The notes under the pieces are model-generated. The model searched no databases, had not been told where the DNA came from, and was given only the letters and a program-made list of their open reading frames with translations. Below are positions 14,416 to 21,691 of a stretch of 64,000 nucleotides of DNA, one piece after another. A program made the translations under genes and the position numbers. Numbering within the stretch: the first letter of the stretch is position 1; every line of letters starts with the position of its first letter. The stretch spans positions 4,030,001 to 4,094,000 of the forward strand of contig NZ_RCCA01000001.1 of the NCBI RefSeq assembly GCF_003663845.1, in the 5' to 3' direction. Origin of the DNA: Chryseobacterium sp. 7. Its GTDB lineage: Bacteria; Bacteroidota; Bacteroidia; Flavobacteriales; Weeksellaceae.

Positions 14416-15111
14416 ATGGGTTACTATTTAATAAACAGAGATGATCCTGATAAACCATTCTCACAGTATGTAGAAAAAATTGAAGATTTAATCTATCATA
14501 TCAAAGGTGATATAAATGATGCTATAATTGTATCTGGGAAAAAGAAATCTCAACCTTTTTTTCTGAGAGACTCCGAAGAATATAAAAATCTATGTAGCGA
14601 AAAACTACGGAATGGTATTTTAGCCCAAGAGATATTCAAAAAAGAAGCTATAAAAAGAAGCTTTATGATAGAAGATATACCTCAGGATCAAACAAGTTTT
14701 ATAAACTATAATATCATAGATTCCTTTACAGTAAAAAGAGCTGACTTTGTTATTAAAAATTGTAAAGACATTGAAGTTGACGTTAAATGTCTTTCTACTT
14801 ATACAACGAATAGTATACAGTATTTTTATATCAGATACCATGAAATAAAAAAGCTTGAACGCATGAATAGTCTGATTGATAAAAAAACTGTTTTAGCTAT
14901 TTTCAAACAGCATTCAATTCAAGCTGACGAAGATTCTTTAAAAATGATAGAATTATCCACCATTCATAAGGAAAACAACAGATCAGTCATCTACGATAAG
15001 AATACTAAATGCTTTAAAATTCCTTTAGACTTAACAACACCTGGCTTTAAGTTATTAGAAGAACACAGGATCAATAGTGACCTATATTTTGGTAAAAATA
15101 AACTAAAATAG
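14416..15111 (+). CDS. Unknown protein with PD-(D/E)xK-like motif; possible second effector
   Basis: A 231-residue soluble protein without signal peptide. I do not recognise the family as a whole. Residues 108-126 read RADFVIKNCKDIEVDVKCL, with D110, then D122-x-K124 after a hydrophobic strand, the spacing of a restriction-endonuclease-like active site. An N-terminal segment (1-50: GYYLINRDDPDKPFSQYVEKIEDLIYHIKGDINDAIIVSGKK) is separate. It lies 13 bp after the PAAR-like gene and ends the operon. It could be a nuclease effector carried by the tip, or a loading factor; no immunity gene follows directly. Motif reading is tentative. Confidence 0.5.
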   Translation: MGYYLINRDDPDKPFSQYVEKIEDLIYHIKGDINDAIIVSGKKKSQPFFLRDSEEYKNLCSEKLRNGILAQEIFKKEAIKRSFMIEDIPQDQTSFINYNIIDSFTVKRADFVIKNCKDIEVDVKCLSTYTTNSIQYFYIRYHEIKKLERMNSLIDKKTVLAIFKQHSIQADEDSLKMIELSTIHKENNRSVIYDKNTKCFKIPLDLTTPGFKLLEEHRINSDLYFGKNKLK

Positions 15112-15244
15112 CTTAGTAAGACATACTCAACACCTTCTTAAAAGTCATAGATAAGGATTATCGAAAACTCATACAATAAAATTTTCAATCACACAACAAT
15201 AACGCAAAAAAAACTAACATTAATAGGTAATTACTAACATATTG

Positions 15245-15276
15245 TTGTTTACTACCTTTTTTTTATTCTATCTTTG
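15245..15276 (+). promoter_or_regulatory. Strong Bacteroidetes promoter of a short structured transcript
   Basis: TTG at 15245-15247 and TATCTTTG at 15269-15276 are 21 bp apart, matching the -33/-7 consensus. Transcription would start near 15283, directly before the structured leader. Confidence 0.65.
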
Positions 15277-15280
15277 TGAG

Positions 15281-15411
15281 AGAAGGTTATGTGAGATGAT
15301 AAAACGGTTTAATTTATCACACAGGCGGAAACGCTAAGCATGTAAACAAAACAACTCAGGGGGCAACCTGAGCTGTTTGGTCATTCTGTTTAACTTCAAA
15401 AATCCTGACTA
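15281..15411 (+). ncRNA. Structured leader RNA upstream of a 41-residue ORF
   Basis: The 130-nt leader contains three hairpins: TGTG(AG)ATGATAAA with TTTATCACACA (15291-15325); a small GGCG-GAAA-CGC stem near 15327; and AACAACTCAGG with CCTGAGCTGTT (15349-15377) around GGGGGCAA. It sits between a near-consensus promoter and a small ORF, and the unit ends in a terminator. It may be a cis-regulatory element, or the RNA itself may be the product. Not matched to a known family by me. Confidence 0.5.
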
Positions 15412-15537
15412 ATGGAAATTTTTGAAAAAGACGGTAAAACTTATAAAAAAGTATTTACCAGATCTATCAGAAAGAATGGTAAAGTGATCTACCATCCAAA
15501 AGGAGGCGTATTTGTTTTCATTATTGAAATAAAATAG
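15412..15537 (+). CDS. 41-residue basic small protein
   Basis: ATG at 15412, TAG at 15535. The peptide begins MEIFEKDGKTYKKVFTRSI and continues with RKNGKVIYHPKGGVFVF before a hydrophobic end. It is basic and beta-prone, with two DGK/NGK turns, like a miniature beta-hairpin domain. It has its own promoter, leader and terminator, which favours a real gene. Too short for a family call. The DG-K-Y and YHPKGG motifs would be good search seeds. Confidence 0.6.
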   Translation: MEIFEKDGKTYKKVFTRSIRKNGKVIYHPKGGVFVFIIEIK

Positions 15538-15552
15538 CCAACTTTTTATCTA

Positions 15553-15581
15553 AGCTCCTTGTACAAACAAGGAGTTTTTTT
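15553..15581 (+). terminator. Rho-independent terminator of the small-ORF transcript
   Basis: AGCTCCTTG-TACAAA-CAAGGAG followed by seven T. Clean stem and T-run, 16 bp after the small ORF stop. Confidence 0.85.
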
Positions 15582-16156
15582 ATACAATATGTACATTTCT
15601 AAAAACCTGCTTGCAAATATGCGTGCTTTTATTTGCGTAAATGTACGAACATTTGTTCAAATTTGAACAAATTTTATGTGTAAAAAGTTTGCTATTCGCA
15701 AACTAATTATTTATACAACACGTACACAGAATACTGTTAATCATACATATATGATTAAGGATATGTACATATAAAGATATTTATATATTAATATATTTAC
15801 TTACGGAAAGCCATAATCTTATTTACTTATTTTAAAGAAAGTACAAATTACTCTATAATCTTATATAGTTCTATTCAATCCTTGAAATTTTCTACGATTG
15901 TTTTAAATATCCAATTACATTAGTAAAATTGAAGTAGTACACAAAGAGCATAGTTGAAAAAATAGTATGAAGAAACATTTGGTAATAGTTCTGTAACTGA
16001 CATAAATAATGCAATAACAGAGTTAAAAAAGATAAAAGCCGACGAAGATAACAATATTCAAAATAATGAAAATCAATAACTTGAATACTTAAATAAGCAA
16101 AACCTCAACCACTTAATTCATGTTGTATAATTGTAAATAATTTAAAATCAATTAAA
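15582..16156. other. Non-coding palindrome-rich region (possible origin or operator region)
   Basis: AT-rich, with a perfect 22-bp palindrome at 15651-15672 (core TTTGTTCAAATTTGAACAAA), AGTTTGC/GCAAACT at 15686-15704, GCAAAT/ATTTGC around 15613-15636, and several ATGTAC elements (15588, 15640, 15763). At 15966-16079 an open stretch without a start codon (…FGNSSVTDINNAITELKKIKAD…) ends in TAA and may be a gene remnant. No gene recognised. Confidence 0.45.
15651..15672. repeat. Perfect 22-bp palindrome
   Basis: Self-complementary over 22 bases with core TTCAAATTTGAA. Could be a dimeric protein operator or part of a replication origin. Confidence 0.6.
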
Positions 16157-16390
16157 ATGAAATTACAAGTTAATTACAATGGAGCGATTTATGAAGCTCA
16201 AATAACAAAAGAAAAGTATTCTTACATTTTCAGATTGCAAAGGTGTGATGGGATTATTGATTATTATGAGCCTTATGGTTTTAGTAAATTTTCATGCTCA
16301 TTGCAATGTAGGTTAAGGCATTACAAAGATTTTAAAGAGCGAATTTTCAACACTAACTTTACTCCAAGAATTTTTAAAGCAATTGTATAG
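16157..16390 (+). CDS. Hypothetical small protein
   Basis: A 77-residue basic protein (MKLQVNYNGAIYEAQITKEKYSYIFRLQRCDGIIDYYEPYGFSKF...). Beta-rich start and basic end (RLRHYKDFKERIFNTNFTPRIFKAIV); three cysteines. No family recognised. It is followed by a good terminator at 16414-16440, which supports a real transcript, and is convergent with the polymerase-like gene. Confidence 0.5.
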   Translation: MKLQVNYNGAIYEAQITKEKYSYIFRLQRCDGIIDYYEPYGFSKFSCSLQCRLRHYKDFKERIFNTNFTPRIFKAIV

Positions 16391-16413
16391 AACAACTATG
16401 AAAATAAGACAAG

Positions 16414-16440
16414 AAACAGGCTCAAAATAAGCCTGTTTTT
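16414..16440. terminator. Terminator between convergent genes
   Basis: AAACAGGCT-CAAAATA-AGCCTGTTT followed by T-run on the plus strand; the minus-strand tail is weaker. Confidence 0.75.
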
Positions 16441-16480
16441 TATTTGAGATGAATATCCTTGAATATCCTAAAAAGTTACC

Positions 16481-18010
16481 TTAAAACCCGTTATAAGTGT
16501 ACCATTCGGGATATAATTCTAATCGTTTTTTATAATCAATCTGAAAATCATGCTTTTTCCATTTTTCCTCTTCTATTTTAGCTATTAAGCCAGTGTATTC
16601 ATATATGTATTGAGGTATTAAAGCCTTTAAAATCTCTGCGTAATTCTCTGTGGTAGAGATTGAGTCATGAATGGTAAATAATGGCATTTCTGGATACTCT
16701 TTTGCAATCTTTCTGGTCACGTAATCAATAATACACTCCGATTCAATATTCTGAAGGATTCTTGAAAAGTCAGCGTTATTTTTCATTTTAAATATATCCA
16801 TGACCGCTACCAAATTTGGAAAAGCTTTTTTGAAAGTGTGATAATGCTTATCTTTTGTTTTTATCCCACAAAACAAAAGTGTGAAAAACACCCCTTTCAT
16901 TGTATTTCGTGAACTATCATGTATTTCTCTAACTTTATACTTTAACCTTTCATTATATTTGTAGGTATAAAAGCTCCCTAAATGTTGATCGGGCGTAATT
17001 ATCCCTGTCATATTCTCATAAATTCTACCATCAAGAACCCAGTTTTTAAAAACTGCATATTCTTCTCTGAAATCCTCTGTACAAAGGCGTTCCCAGAGTT
17101 TCTGCAACATAAAGGATTTAATTTCTTTTTTATTATATATTCTATCTAATATATTATTAATTATATCATTATTACTTATAATAGAATCTATTAAAAATAT
17201 CAAGAAAAACGGTTGTGAATTTTTTAAATCATAACCTATGAGTTTCTGACCATTATAAGTAACAAAAGGTTTAAATATTTTCTTCAAGCTCGTTAAAACG
17301 GTATGTAAACGAAAATCACTTTCCTTGTTTCGGGTTGCATGAAAAACTTTATTGTGTAAAGCCGATATTTGATGCTTCCAATGAACTTTTCTATGAGTGA
17401 AATCAAAATACCCATTTTCATAAAATACCAAGTCCTGAATATAGTTTTTAGCACCTTCAAAATCTATTACCAATTTATCGTCAAACCATTTTAAAAGATG
17501 CTCATTTTCCTTATATACGGGTGATTGCTGAATGGATTTTGAAACGATGACAGTGTCGGATGCTAATGCTTCCATTTCTACTATTTCAGGGCTTGAATCG
17601 TCTTTTAGGGATGATAAAATAAAGTCTGAAAAGCAATATTTATTTGAAGAGTGTCCAGGCTCGTAATTTTCAGCCTTGAAAATAACTTCTTGTTCAATAA
17701 GCCAATCAATATATTCATTATAGTCTGACTTTATACCTTTTAAAATCGTTGCATTAAGTGCTACGGGAATATTCTCTAACGTTTTATTTTCGTAGGTATT
17801 TTGGCGTCTTATTATGGTTGTAATGATATAGTAGAAAAACTCAACTTTTAGTTTGTATTTGAAGGTCGGGCGATAAACTTTAACGAGCGTATCTATATAA
17901 TTTTTGATTACGGAAGGGATTAACACCAGATTTGCAATTGTAATTCTATGTTTTTCGTTTTTGGTTAGTTTTCTTGCTGTTTTAGTTTTAGATAATATTT
18001 TTTGTGCCAT
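16481..18010 (-). CDS. Divergent family-A/T7-like single-subunit polymerase homologue (candidate)
   Basis: The 528-residue open frame starts at 18067, but I prefer ATG 18010 (509 residues, MAQKILSKTKTARKL). Numbering the long frame, three polymerase palm/fingers motifs appear in order. Motif A: LIGYDLKNSQPFF with D280. Motif B (O-helix): R387-x3-K391-x3-F395-x3-F399, in SSRNTMKGVFFTLLFCG, the exact RxxxKxxxFxxxY(F) spacing of Pol I. Motif C: LFTIHDSIS with H467-D468-S469, like T7 RNA polymerase HDS or Pol I HDE. ILQNIESECIIDYV before motif C fits the conserved LQ-xE helix. There is no exonuclease domain. Likely role is element replication or priming. The motif match is direct; the activity is inference, and RNA polymerase or terminal transferase activity is possible. 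Confidence 0.6.
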   Translation of the reverse strand: MAQKILSKTKTARKLTKNEKHRITIANLVLIPSVIKNYIDTLVKVYRPTFKYKLKVEFFYYIITTIIRRQNTYENKTLENIPVALNATILKGIKSDYNEYIDWLIEQEVIFKAENYEPGHSSNKYCFSDFILSSLKDDSSPEIVEMEALASDTVIVSKSIQQSPVYKENEHLLKWFDDKLVIDFEGAKNYIQDLVFYENGYFDFTHRKVHWKHQISALHNKVFHATRNKESDFRLHTVLTSLKKIFKPFVTYNGQKLIGYDLKNSQPFFLIFLIDSIISNNDIINNILDRIYNKKEIKSFMLQKLWERLCTEDFREEYAVFKNWVLDGRIYENMTGIITPDQHLGSFYTYKYNERLKYKVREIHDSSRNTMKGVFFTLLFCGIKTKDKHYHTFKKAFPNLVAVMDIFKMKNNADFSRILQNIESECIIDYVTRKIAKEYPEMPLFTIHDSISTTENYAEILKALIPQYIYEYTGLIAKIEEEKWKKHDFQIDYKKRLELYPEWYTYNGF

Positions 18011-18081
18011 GATATTACATTTTTTTAAAACAATGGAAGTTTTACACAAGTAAAAATAAACTTCCATTGCTGGTTAATATT

Positions 18082-18507
18082 TTATTGATGATCTTTCCAT
18101 TGTTCAGAGTCATTACTTAGGCATGACTCACTGATTTCAAGCTTATCAAATTGTTCTCTAGTCCACTCATTGAATAAGAAATCACGGAGCTTCTTTTCAA
18201 CTTTCTTAAATGTAACATTAGAATAAGGATTAATATTTATTGTAACATTAATTCTGTTTTCCCATTCTCCTTCATTATAAACATCGGCTACAATTTTAGA
18301 ATCCTTATAAACCCATATTTGTTCTTCGCTGTCAGTTTCAAAATATAAGCCTTTAGCTTCGCTCCTTAGTCTTTTTTCTAATTCAAGCTGATAAGTGATT
18401 TCAGCAAGTATTAGCTCTCGCTTGAATTCCGCTTTACTAATTATTTTCATGTTTTCCTTGTTAATTTTTTTGTTTTTAATTTGGATGCTTTTGCTAAAAT
18501 TCTTCAT
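18082..18507 (-). CDS. Hypothetical protein upstream of the polymerase-like gene
   Basis: About 141 residues from ATG 18507 (MKNFSKSIQIKNKKINKENMKIISKAEFKRELILAE...); other starts at 18546 and 18450 are possible, the last giving MKIISKAEFKREL. A charged helix (FKRELILAEITYQLELEKRLRSEAKGLYFE) precedes a beta-rich part (IWVYKDSKIVADVYNEGEWENRINVTININPYSNVTFKKVEKKLRDFLFNEW). No family recognised. It lies 71 bp upstream of the polymerase-like gene on the same strand and may be a partner or replication accessory protein. Confidence 0.5.
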   Translation of the reverse strand: MKNFSKSIQIKNKKINKENMKIISKAEFKRELILAEITYQLELEKRLRSEAKGLYFETDSEEQIWVYKDSKIVADVYNEGEWENRINVTININPYSNVTFKKVEKKLRDFLFNEWTREQFDKLEISESCLSNDSEQWKDHQ

Positions 18508-18672
18508 GATATATGTATTTTGTTTGTTAAAGTTTGGACATGACAATTCCTTCCGTAATATTTATTACAGATATGGTTGCATATTGAATTTTGTTATTTT
18601 TAAATTATACTAAGTTGAAATTTTATAAGTTTCCCGAGATTTTATTTATAAAACTTTATCTGATAAATATTA

Positions 18673-18951
18673 TCATTTTTTTACACCTTGCTTACATGCT
18701 AAAACTTCTTCTTTGGCATAATAAACCCTGTGTCCGAATTTTCTAGGAACTAAAATCTTTTTCTTATTCCAGTTAAAAAGTGTGGAGTAGGTAACATCTA
18801 GCAGTTCCATCACTTCTTTTCTGGTGTAAAGTTCCTTTTCTTTTTCAGGTTGCCCACCGACTTTAAGGGCTTCCAATACTTTAATAACTACTTTTTCAAT
18901 TTCTGTAATTAGTTCGTCTTTAGGTACATGTACCAGTTGCAATGTGCTCAT
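18673..18951 (-). CDS. Excisionase-like HTH_17 DNA-binding protein
   Basis: A 92-residue protein. A helical front (MSTLQLVHVPKDELITEIEKVVIKVLEAL) leads into a winged HTH of the HTH_17/excisionase type: LYTRKEVMELLDVTYSTLFNWNKKKILVPRKFGHRVYYAKEEVLA. Such proteins in Bacteroidetes mobile elements act as recombination directionality factors or as transcription regulators of replication and excision genes. Its place between the integrase and the polymerase-like gene fits either. Fold call is firm; exact role is inferred. Confidence 0.82.
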   Translation of the reverse strand: MSTLQLVHVPKDELITEIEKVVIKVLEALKVGGQPEKEKELYTRKEVMELLDVTYSTLFNWNKKKILVPRKFGHRVYYAKEEVLACKQGVKK

Positions 18952-19007
18952 ATTTTTATTTTTTAATTAATATTATTTTATGTATAATAAATTTCTGGGT
19001 ATAAAAA

Positions 19008-19034
19008 AAAGACCCCTTTCTTTAAAAGGTCTTT
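19008..19034 (-). terminator. Terminator, minus strand
   Basis: AAAGACCT pairs with GGTCTTT and is followed on the minus strand by a run of eight T. Second stop signal after the integrase gene. Confidence 0.65.
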
Positions 19035-19149
19035 GATCTATCTTCAAATTTATATGTCTATTCTTTTTTCTGTTATTTAGTTTATTTTTAATTACAGGAC
19101 ATAATCCTCCTGTTAGACAGCAAAATTTCTTTTACTGCCTTTAAAGCAA

Positions 19150-19186
19150 AAAACCTATCAATGCTGATGTAACATTAATAGGTTTC
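19150..19186 (-). terminator. Integrase-gene terminator
   Basis: On the minus strand AAACCTATTAATG pairs with CATTGATAGGTTT (one mismatch), followed by TTTTTT. It lies 110 bp after the integrase stop. Confidence 0.7.
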
Positions 19187-19295
19187 TAAAATCTTGACTT
19201 GATAGCCAAAATTATTATCGAAAGCTTTTATATAAAATATTTTAACCTTCGTTAGTTAGTATATAACAAAAATCATGCCAAAATGGCATAAATAA

Positions 19296-20597
19296 TTAAT
19301 ACCCCAAATTTTTAAAAAATTTTGCTGTAGATTTTGCCCTTTCAACATCTGTTTTATTAATATACCCTAGCAACTGCTTTTCCGTGGTGTGACCCGTAAA
19401 GTTCAATAAAAGTGCTGTAGGAATTATTTCATAAAAATTAGAAGCAAAACTCTTTCGTCCAATGTGAGATGTAACCAACTTATGTTTAGGAAATTTTGCA
19501 AAGACTTTTCTTGTAATATTCTTTTTACCTTCTCTTTTTATTACTTCAGTCCTTCCATTATATACAATCTCATTAATCCCAGCAATCTCACAAACTTGCT
19601 TTATATAGAGGTTAAGATTTACCTCTGATATTTTACGAGGAAACTCTCCCCCTCTCTTATTTAGAATCTCCAAAACCTTTTTCAATAAAGGAATTTTCAT
19701 TTTAGCATTAGTTTTTCTCTGTGTAAATTCAATATACTTCTGACCTTCTGTATCTTCTACAATCATTGACGAGGCGAACCTCAAATAATCGCTAACACGT
19801 TGTGCCGTATAACAAGCTATCAAAAGCCAATCTCTTGCATTATCCAGATAGTCATGTGGCATTTTTGCACACTCAATCTTTTCAAGCTCTTCAAACGTCA
19901 AATAAATGGATTTAGGAATATGTTTTGTAGCCTTCTCTACTTCAAACCTCCAATTCATGACATGTTTATGAACAGCAATATCAAATGATTCTGCTACTTT
20001 GCAGACAGTCTTTAAAAATTTCAAATCCCTATAAGTAGTAGAAATACTGTATAATTCTTTTTTACAATAACTTTCAAAATCAGTTCTGAAATGATTATCT
20101 AAGTCTTTAAACTTTAAATTTGCAAACGTCTTTTTCTTCGCCTGTTTATACTCAATATACCTACTGAGCAAATTTTTCACAACATTAGTCTTCTTAATTG
20201 TGGAAAGAGAGGCGTTTTCATTTTTCTTTAAATCTATATACACCTCAAAGAAAGAAAGCACTTCATCAGAATATTTAGTTTCTTCATCAATTTTCATCTT
20301 TTGTGGCTCAATAACCGATTCCAACCATTCTTTAATATCAACCTCTGGATTATCTACCTTATACTTTGAAATAATATCTGCCTCCAATTTTGATAAACGT
20401 ACATTAATTGTATCAACATCATTTTCAGTAACTTTTTTAGAAGCCATCTTACACTTTCCATCTTTCCAATCTTTAGGCTTACATGACAAATAAGGTATGG
20501 GAGCTTTTAAATCAATATCCTTATCTCTAAATCGTAGCCAAATTGTACATTCTTTGTCTAAAACTTTACTTCTCAAATAGTAACTAACTGATGCCAT
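19296..20597 (-). CDS. Island tyrosine integrase
   Basis: A 433-residue Bacteroidetes-type phage integrase: arm-binding domain (about 1-80), SAM-like core-binding domain (about 105-215) and catalytic domain (about 230-430). Catalytic residues are visible: R267 in TAQRVSDYL, H378 and R381 in TSHIGRKSFAS, H403 in FTGHTTEKQ, and nucleophile Y412 in LLGYINK. The start lies 159 bp from attR, the expected position for the enzyme that inserted this island into ssrA. Its upstream region carries the double TTGTATCCGAAA repeat, so integrase binding there could also repress its own gene. Confidence 0.93.
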   Translation of the reverse strand: MASVSYYLRSKVLDKECTIWLRFRDKDIDLKAPIPYLSCKPKDWKDGKCKMASKKVTENDVDTINVRLSKLEADIISKYKVDNPEVDIKEWLESVIEPQKMKIDEETKYSDEVLSFFEVYIDLKKNENASLSTIKKTNVVKNLLSRYIEYKQAKKKTFANLKFKDLDNHFRTDFESYCKKELYSISTTYRDLKFLKTVCKVAESFDIAVHKHVMNWRFEVEKATKHIPKSIYLTFEELEKIECAKMPHDYLDNARDWLLIACYTAQRVSDYLRFASSMIVEDTEGQKYIEFTQRKTNAKMKIPLLKKVLEILNKRGGEFPRKISEVNLNLYIKQVCEIAGINEIVYNGRTEVIKREGKKNITRKVFAKFPKHKLVTSHIGRKSFASNFYEIIPTALLLNFTGHTTEKQLLGYINKTDVERAKSTAKFFKNLGY

Positions 20598-20619
20598 AAT
20601 ATATTGTTTATTTTAAAAC

Positions 20620-20642
20620 TGTATCCGAAATTGTATCCGAAA
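20620..20642 (+). repeat. Right copy of the double 12-mer TTGTATCCGAAA
   Basis: Same 23-bp block as 3750-3772, same orientation, 23 bp upstream of the integrase start and 113 bp inside attR. Probable integrase arm site and possible autoregulatory operator. Confidence 0.6.
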
Positions 20643-20755
20643 TTTTTAAATATCATTTAATCAAATTAAATCAAATTTTGATTAAATCACCTATAATAAA
20701 GGTTTTACAAAGAATACAAAAGTAAAGCCAAAACAAATTACATTCAAAAAAGTAG

Positions 20756-20771
20756 TCCCTCCAACTCCACT
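20756..20771. repeat. Right attachment site (attR)
   Basis: TCCCTCCAACTCCACT, exact copy of the ssrA 3' end at 3669-3684. The IS3 element begins four bases later. Confidence 0.88.
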
Positions 20772-20825
20772 AAATGACTAGTCGTAAATAATCGTTACAG
20801 ATTAATAAGATAAAAATACTAATAT

Positions 20826-21677
20826 TTATGATATAGTTGTAGGGCTATCCTTACAACTATATTTGTTTTTATAGGTTCTTATTTTTACACTATTCTGTTT
20901 GTGCATTTGTTCAGGTGTTTTCATATAACACGACCAATGTGGTCTTTTAGTATTATAAATTGTGATGGCATCTTCTACTAATAGCTTCATTGTTTGTATA
21001 TTAACATGATAGTCTTCCAATAGAAACTCTTGTTTAAGTATCCCATTTACCCTTTCTGCAATTGCATTTGCATAAGGATCGTAACTCTCGGTCATTGAAG
21101 GACTAATGTTTTTCTTTTTCAGTATTTTCTGATAATCCATACTACAATACTGAAAACCCCTGTCAGAATGATGAATTAAGCTTTCCTTATACATTCTCTG
21201 CTTTATAGCCATATTCAATGCACTAAGAGCCCCCTGAGCTGCCAGACTATTAGAAACATCATATCCCATTATCTTTTTAGAATAAGCATCAGTGACCAAA
21301 GACAGATAACAATTACGGTCTCTACCCCCAATATAAGTGATATCCGAAACCCATACCTGTTCAGGGTGTTCCAGCAGCATGTCTTCTATCAGATTTTTAT
21401 GTTTTCTGAATCGATGATGGGAATCAGTGGTTATCCGGTAGTTTCTTTTAGGCTTTATAAGCATATCATTAGCTTTCAATATACGGAAAAGCTTATCTCT
21501 GCCTACATGTAAGGACTGTAACGAGGGTTCCAGCATATGATAGAGCTTTCTTGTGCCCAGACGAGGCATCATCACCCGTAAGCTATTGACAAGCTGAATC
21601 ACCTGATCAGCTTTGGCTCTTTTGCTTTCTGTAATCCAGAAGCTTCGATAATAGCGCTGTCGGCTAATCCCGACCAA
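20826..21677 (-). CDS. IS3-family transposase OrfB (DDE integrase core)
   Basis: A 283-residue OrfB: an HTH_21-like front (ADQVIQLVNSLRVMMPRLGTRKLYHML) then the rve integrase core. The DDE triad is carried by WVSDITYIGG, HHSDRGFQYCS and the late ANAIAERVNGILKQEF block, with the usual HWSCYMKTPEQMH ending. The ATG at 21677 is internal; the natural product is an OrfAB fusion made by a -1 frameshift at the AAAAAAG heptamer 21698-21704, after which the frame reads AISYLCGLVGISRQRYYRSF. All catalytic parts look intact, so the element may be active. Confidence 0.92.
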   Translation of the reverse strand: MVGISRQRYYRSFWITESKRAKADQVIQLVNSLRVMMPRLGTRKLYHMLEPSLQSLHVGRDKLFRILKANDMLIKPKRNYRITTDSHHRFRKHKNLIEDMLLEHPEQVWVSDITYIGGRDRNCYLSLVTDAYSKKIMGYDVSNSLAAQGALSALNMAIKQRMYKESLIHHSDRGFQYCSMDYQKILKKKNISPSMTESYDPYANAIAERVNGILKQEFLLEDYHVNIQTMKLLVEDAITIYNTKRPHWSCYMKTPEQMHKQNSVKIRTYKNKYSCKDSPTTIS

Positions 21678-21691
21678 TCCGCAAAGATAGC

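Larger units (their letters stand above)
18952..19295. other. Non-coding region with two minus-strand terminators
   Basis: Lies between the integrase stop and the HTH gene start. It holds hairpins at 19008-19034 and 19150-19186 (listed separately) and presumably the HTH gene promoter, which I could not place. Confidence 0.45.
3669..20771. mobile_element. Integrative genomic island inserted in the 3' end of ssrA (17.1 kb)
   Basis: The 16-bp direct repeat TCCCTCCAACTCCACT at 3669-3684 (inside ssrA) and 20756-20771 marks the two ends. A tyrosine integrase is encoded near the right end (19296-20597), with an excisionase-like HTH protein beside it. Inside both ends lies the same double 12-mer TTGTATCCGAAA (3750-3772 and 20620-20642), probably integrase arm sites. 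Cargo includes an ArdA antirestriction gene, two PD-(D/E)xK-type proteins, a serine recombinase, a VgrG/amidase/immunity/PAAR operon and a polymerase-like protein. I saw no relaxase or conjugation genes, so it is not self-conjugative by the genes present here. Use of tmRNA genes as integration sites is well established. Confidence 0.9.

Noticed and set aside
3669..20771. Conjugative element
   Set aside because: No relaxase, coupling protein or Tra/Trb-type genes were found between the att sites.
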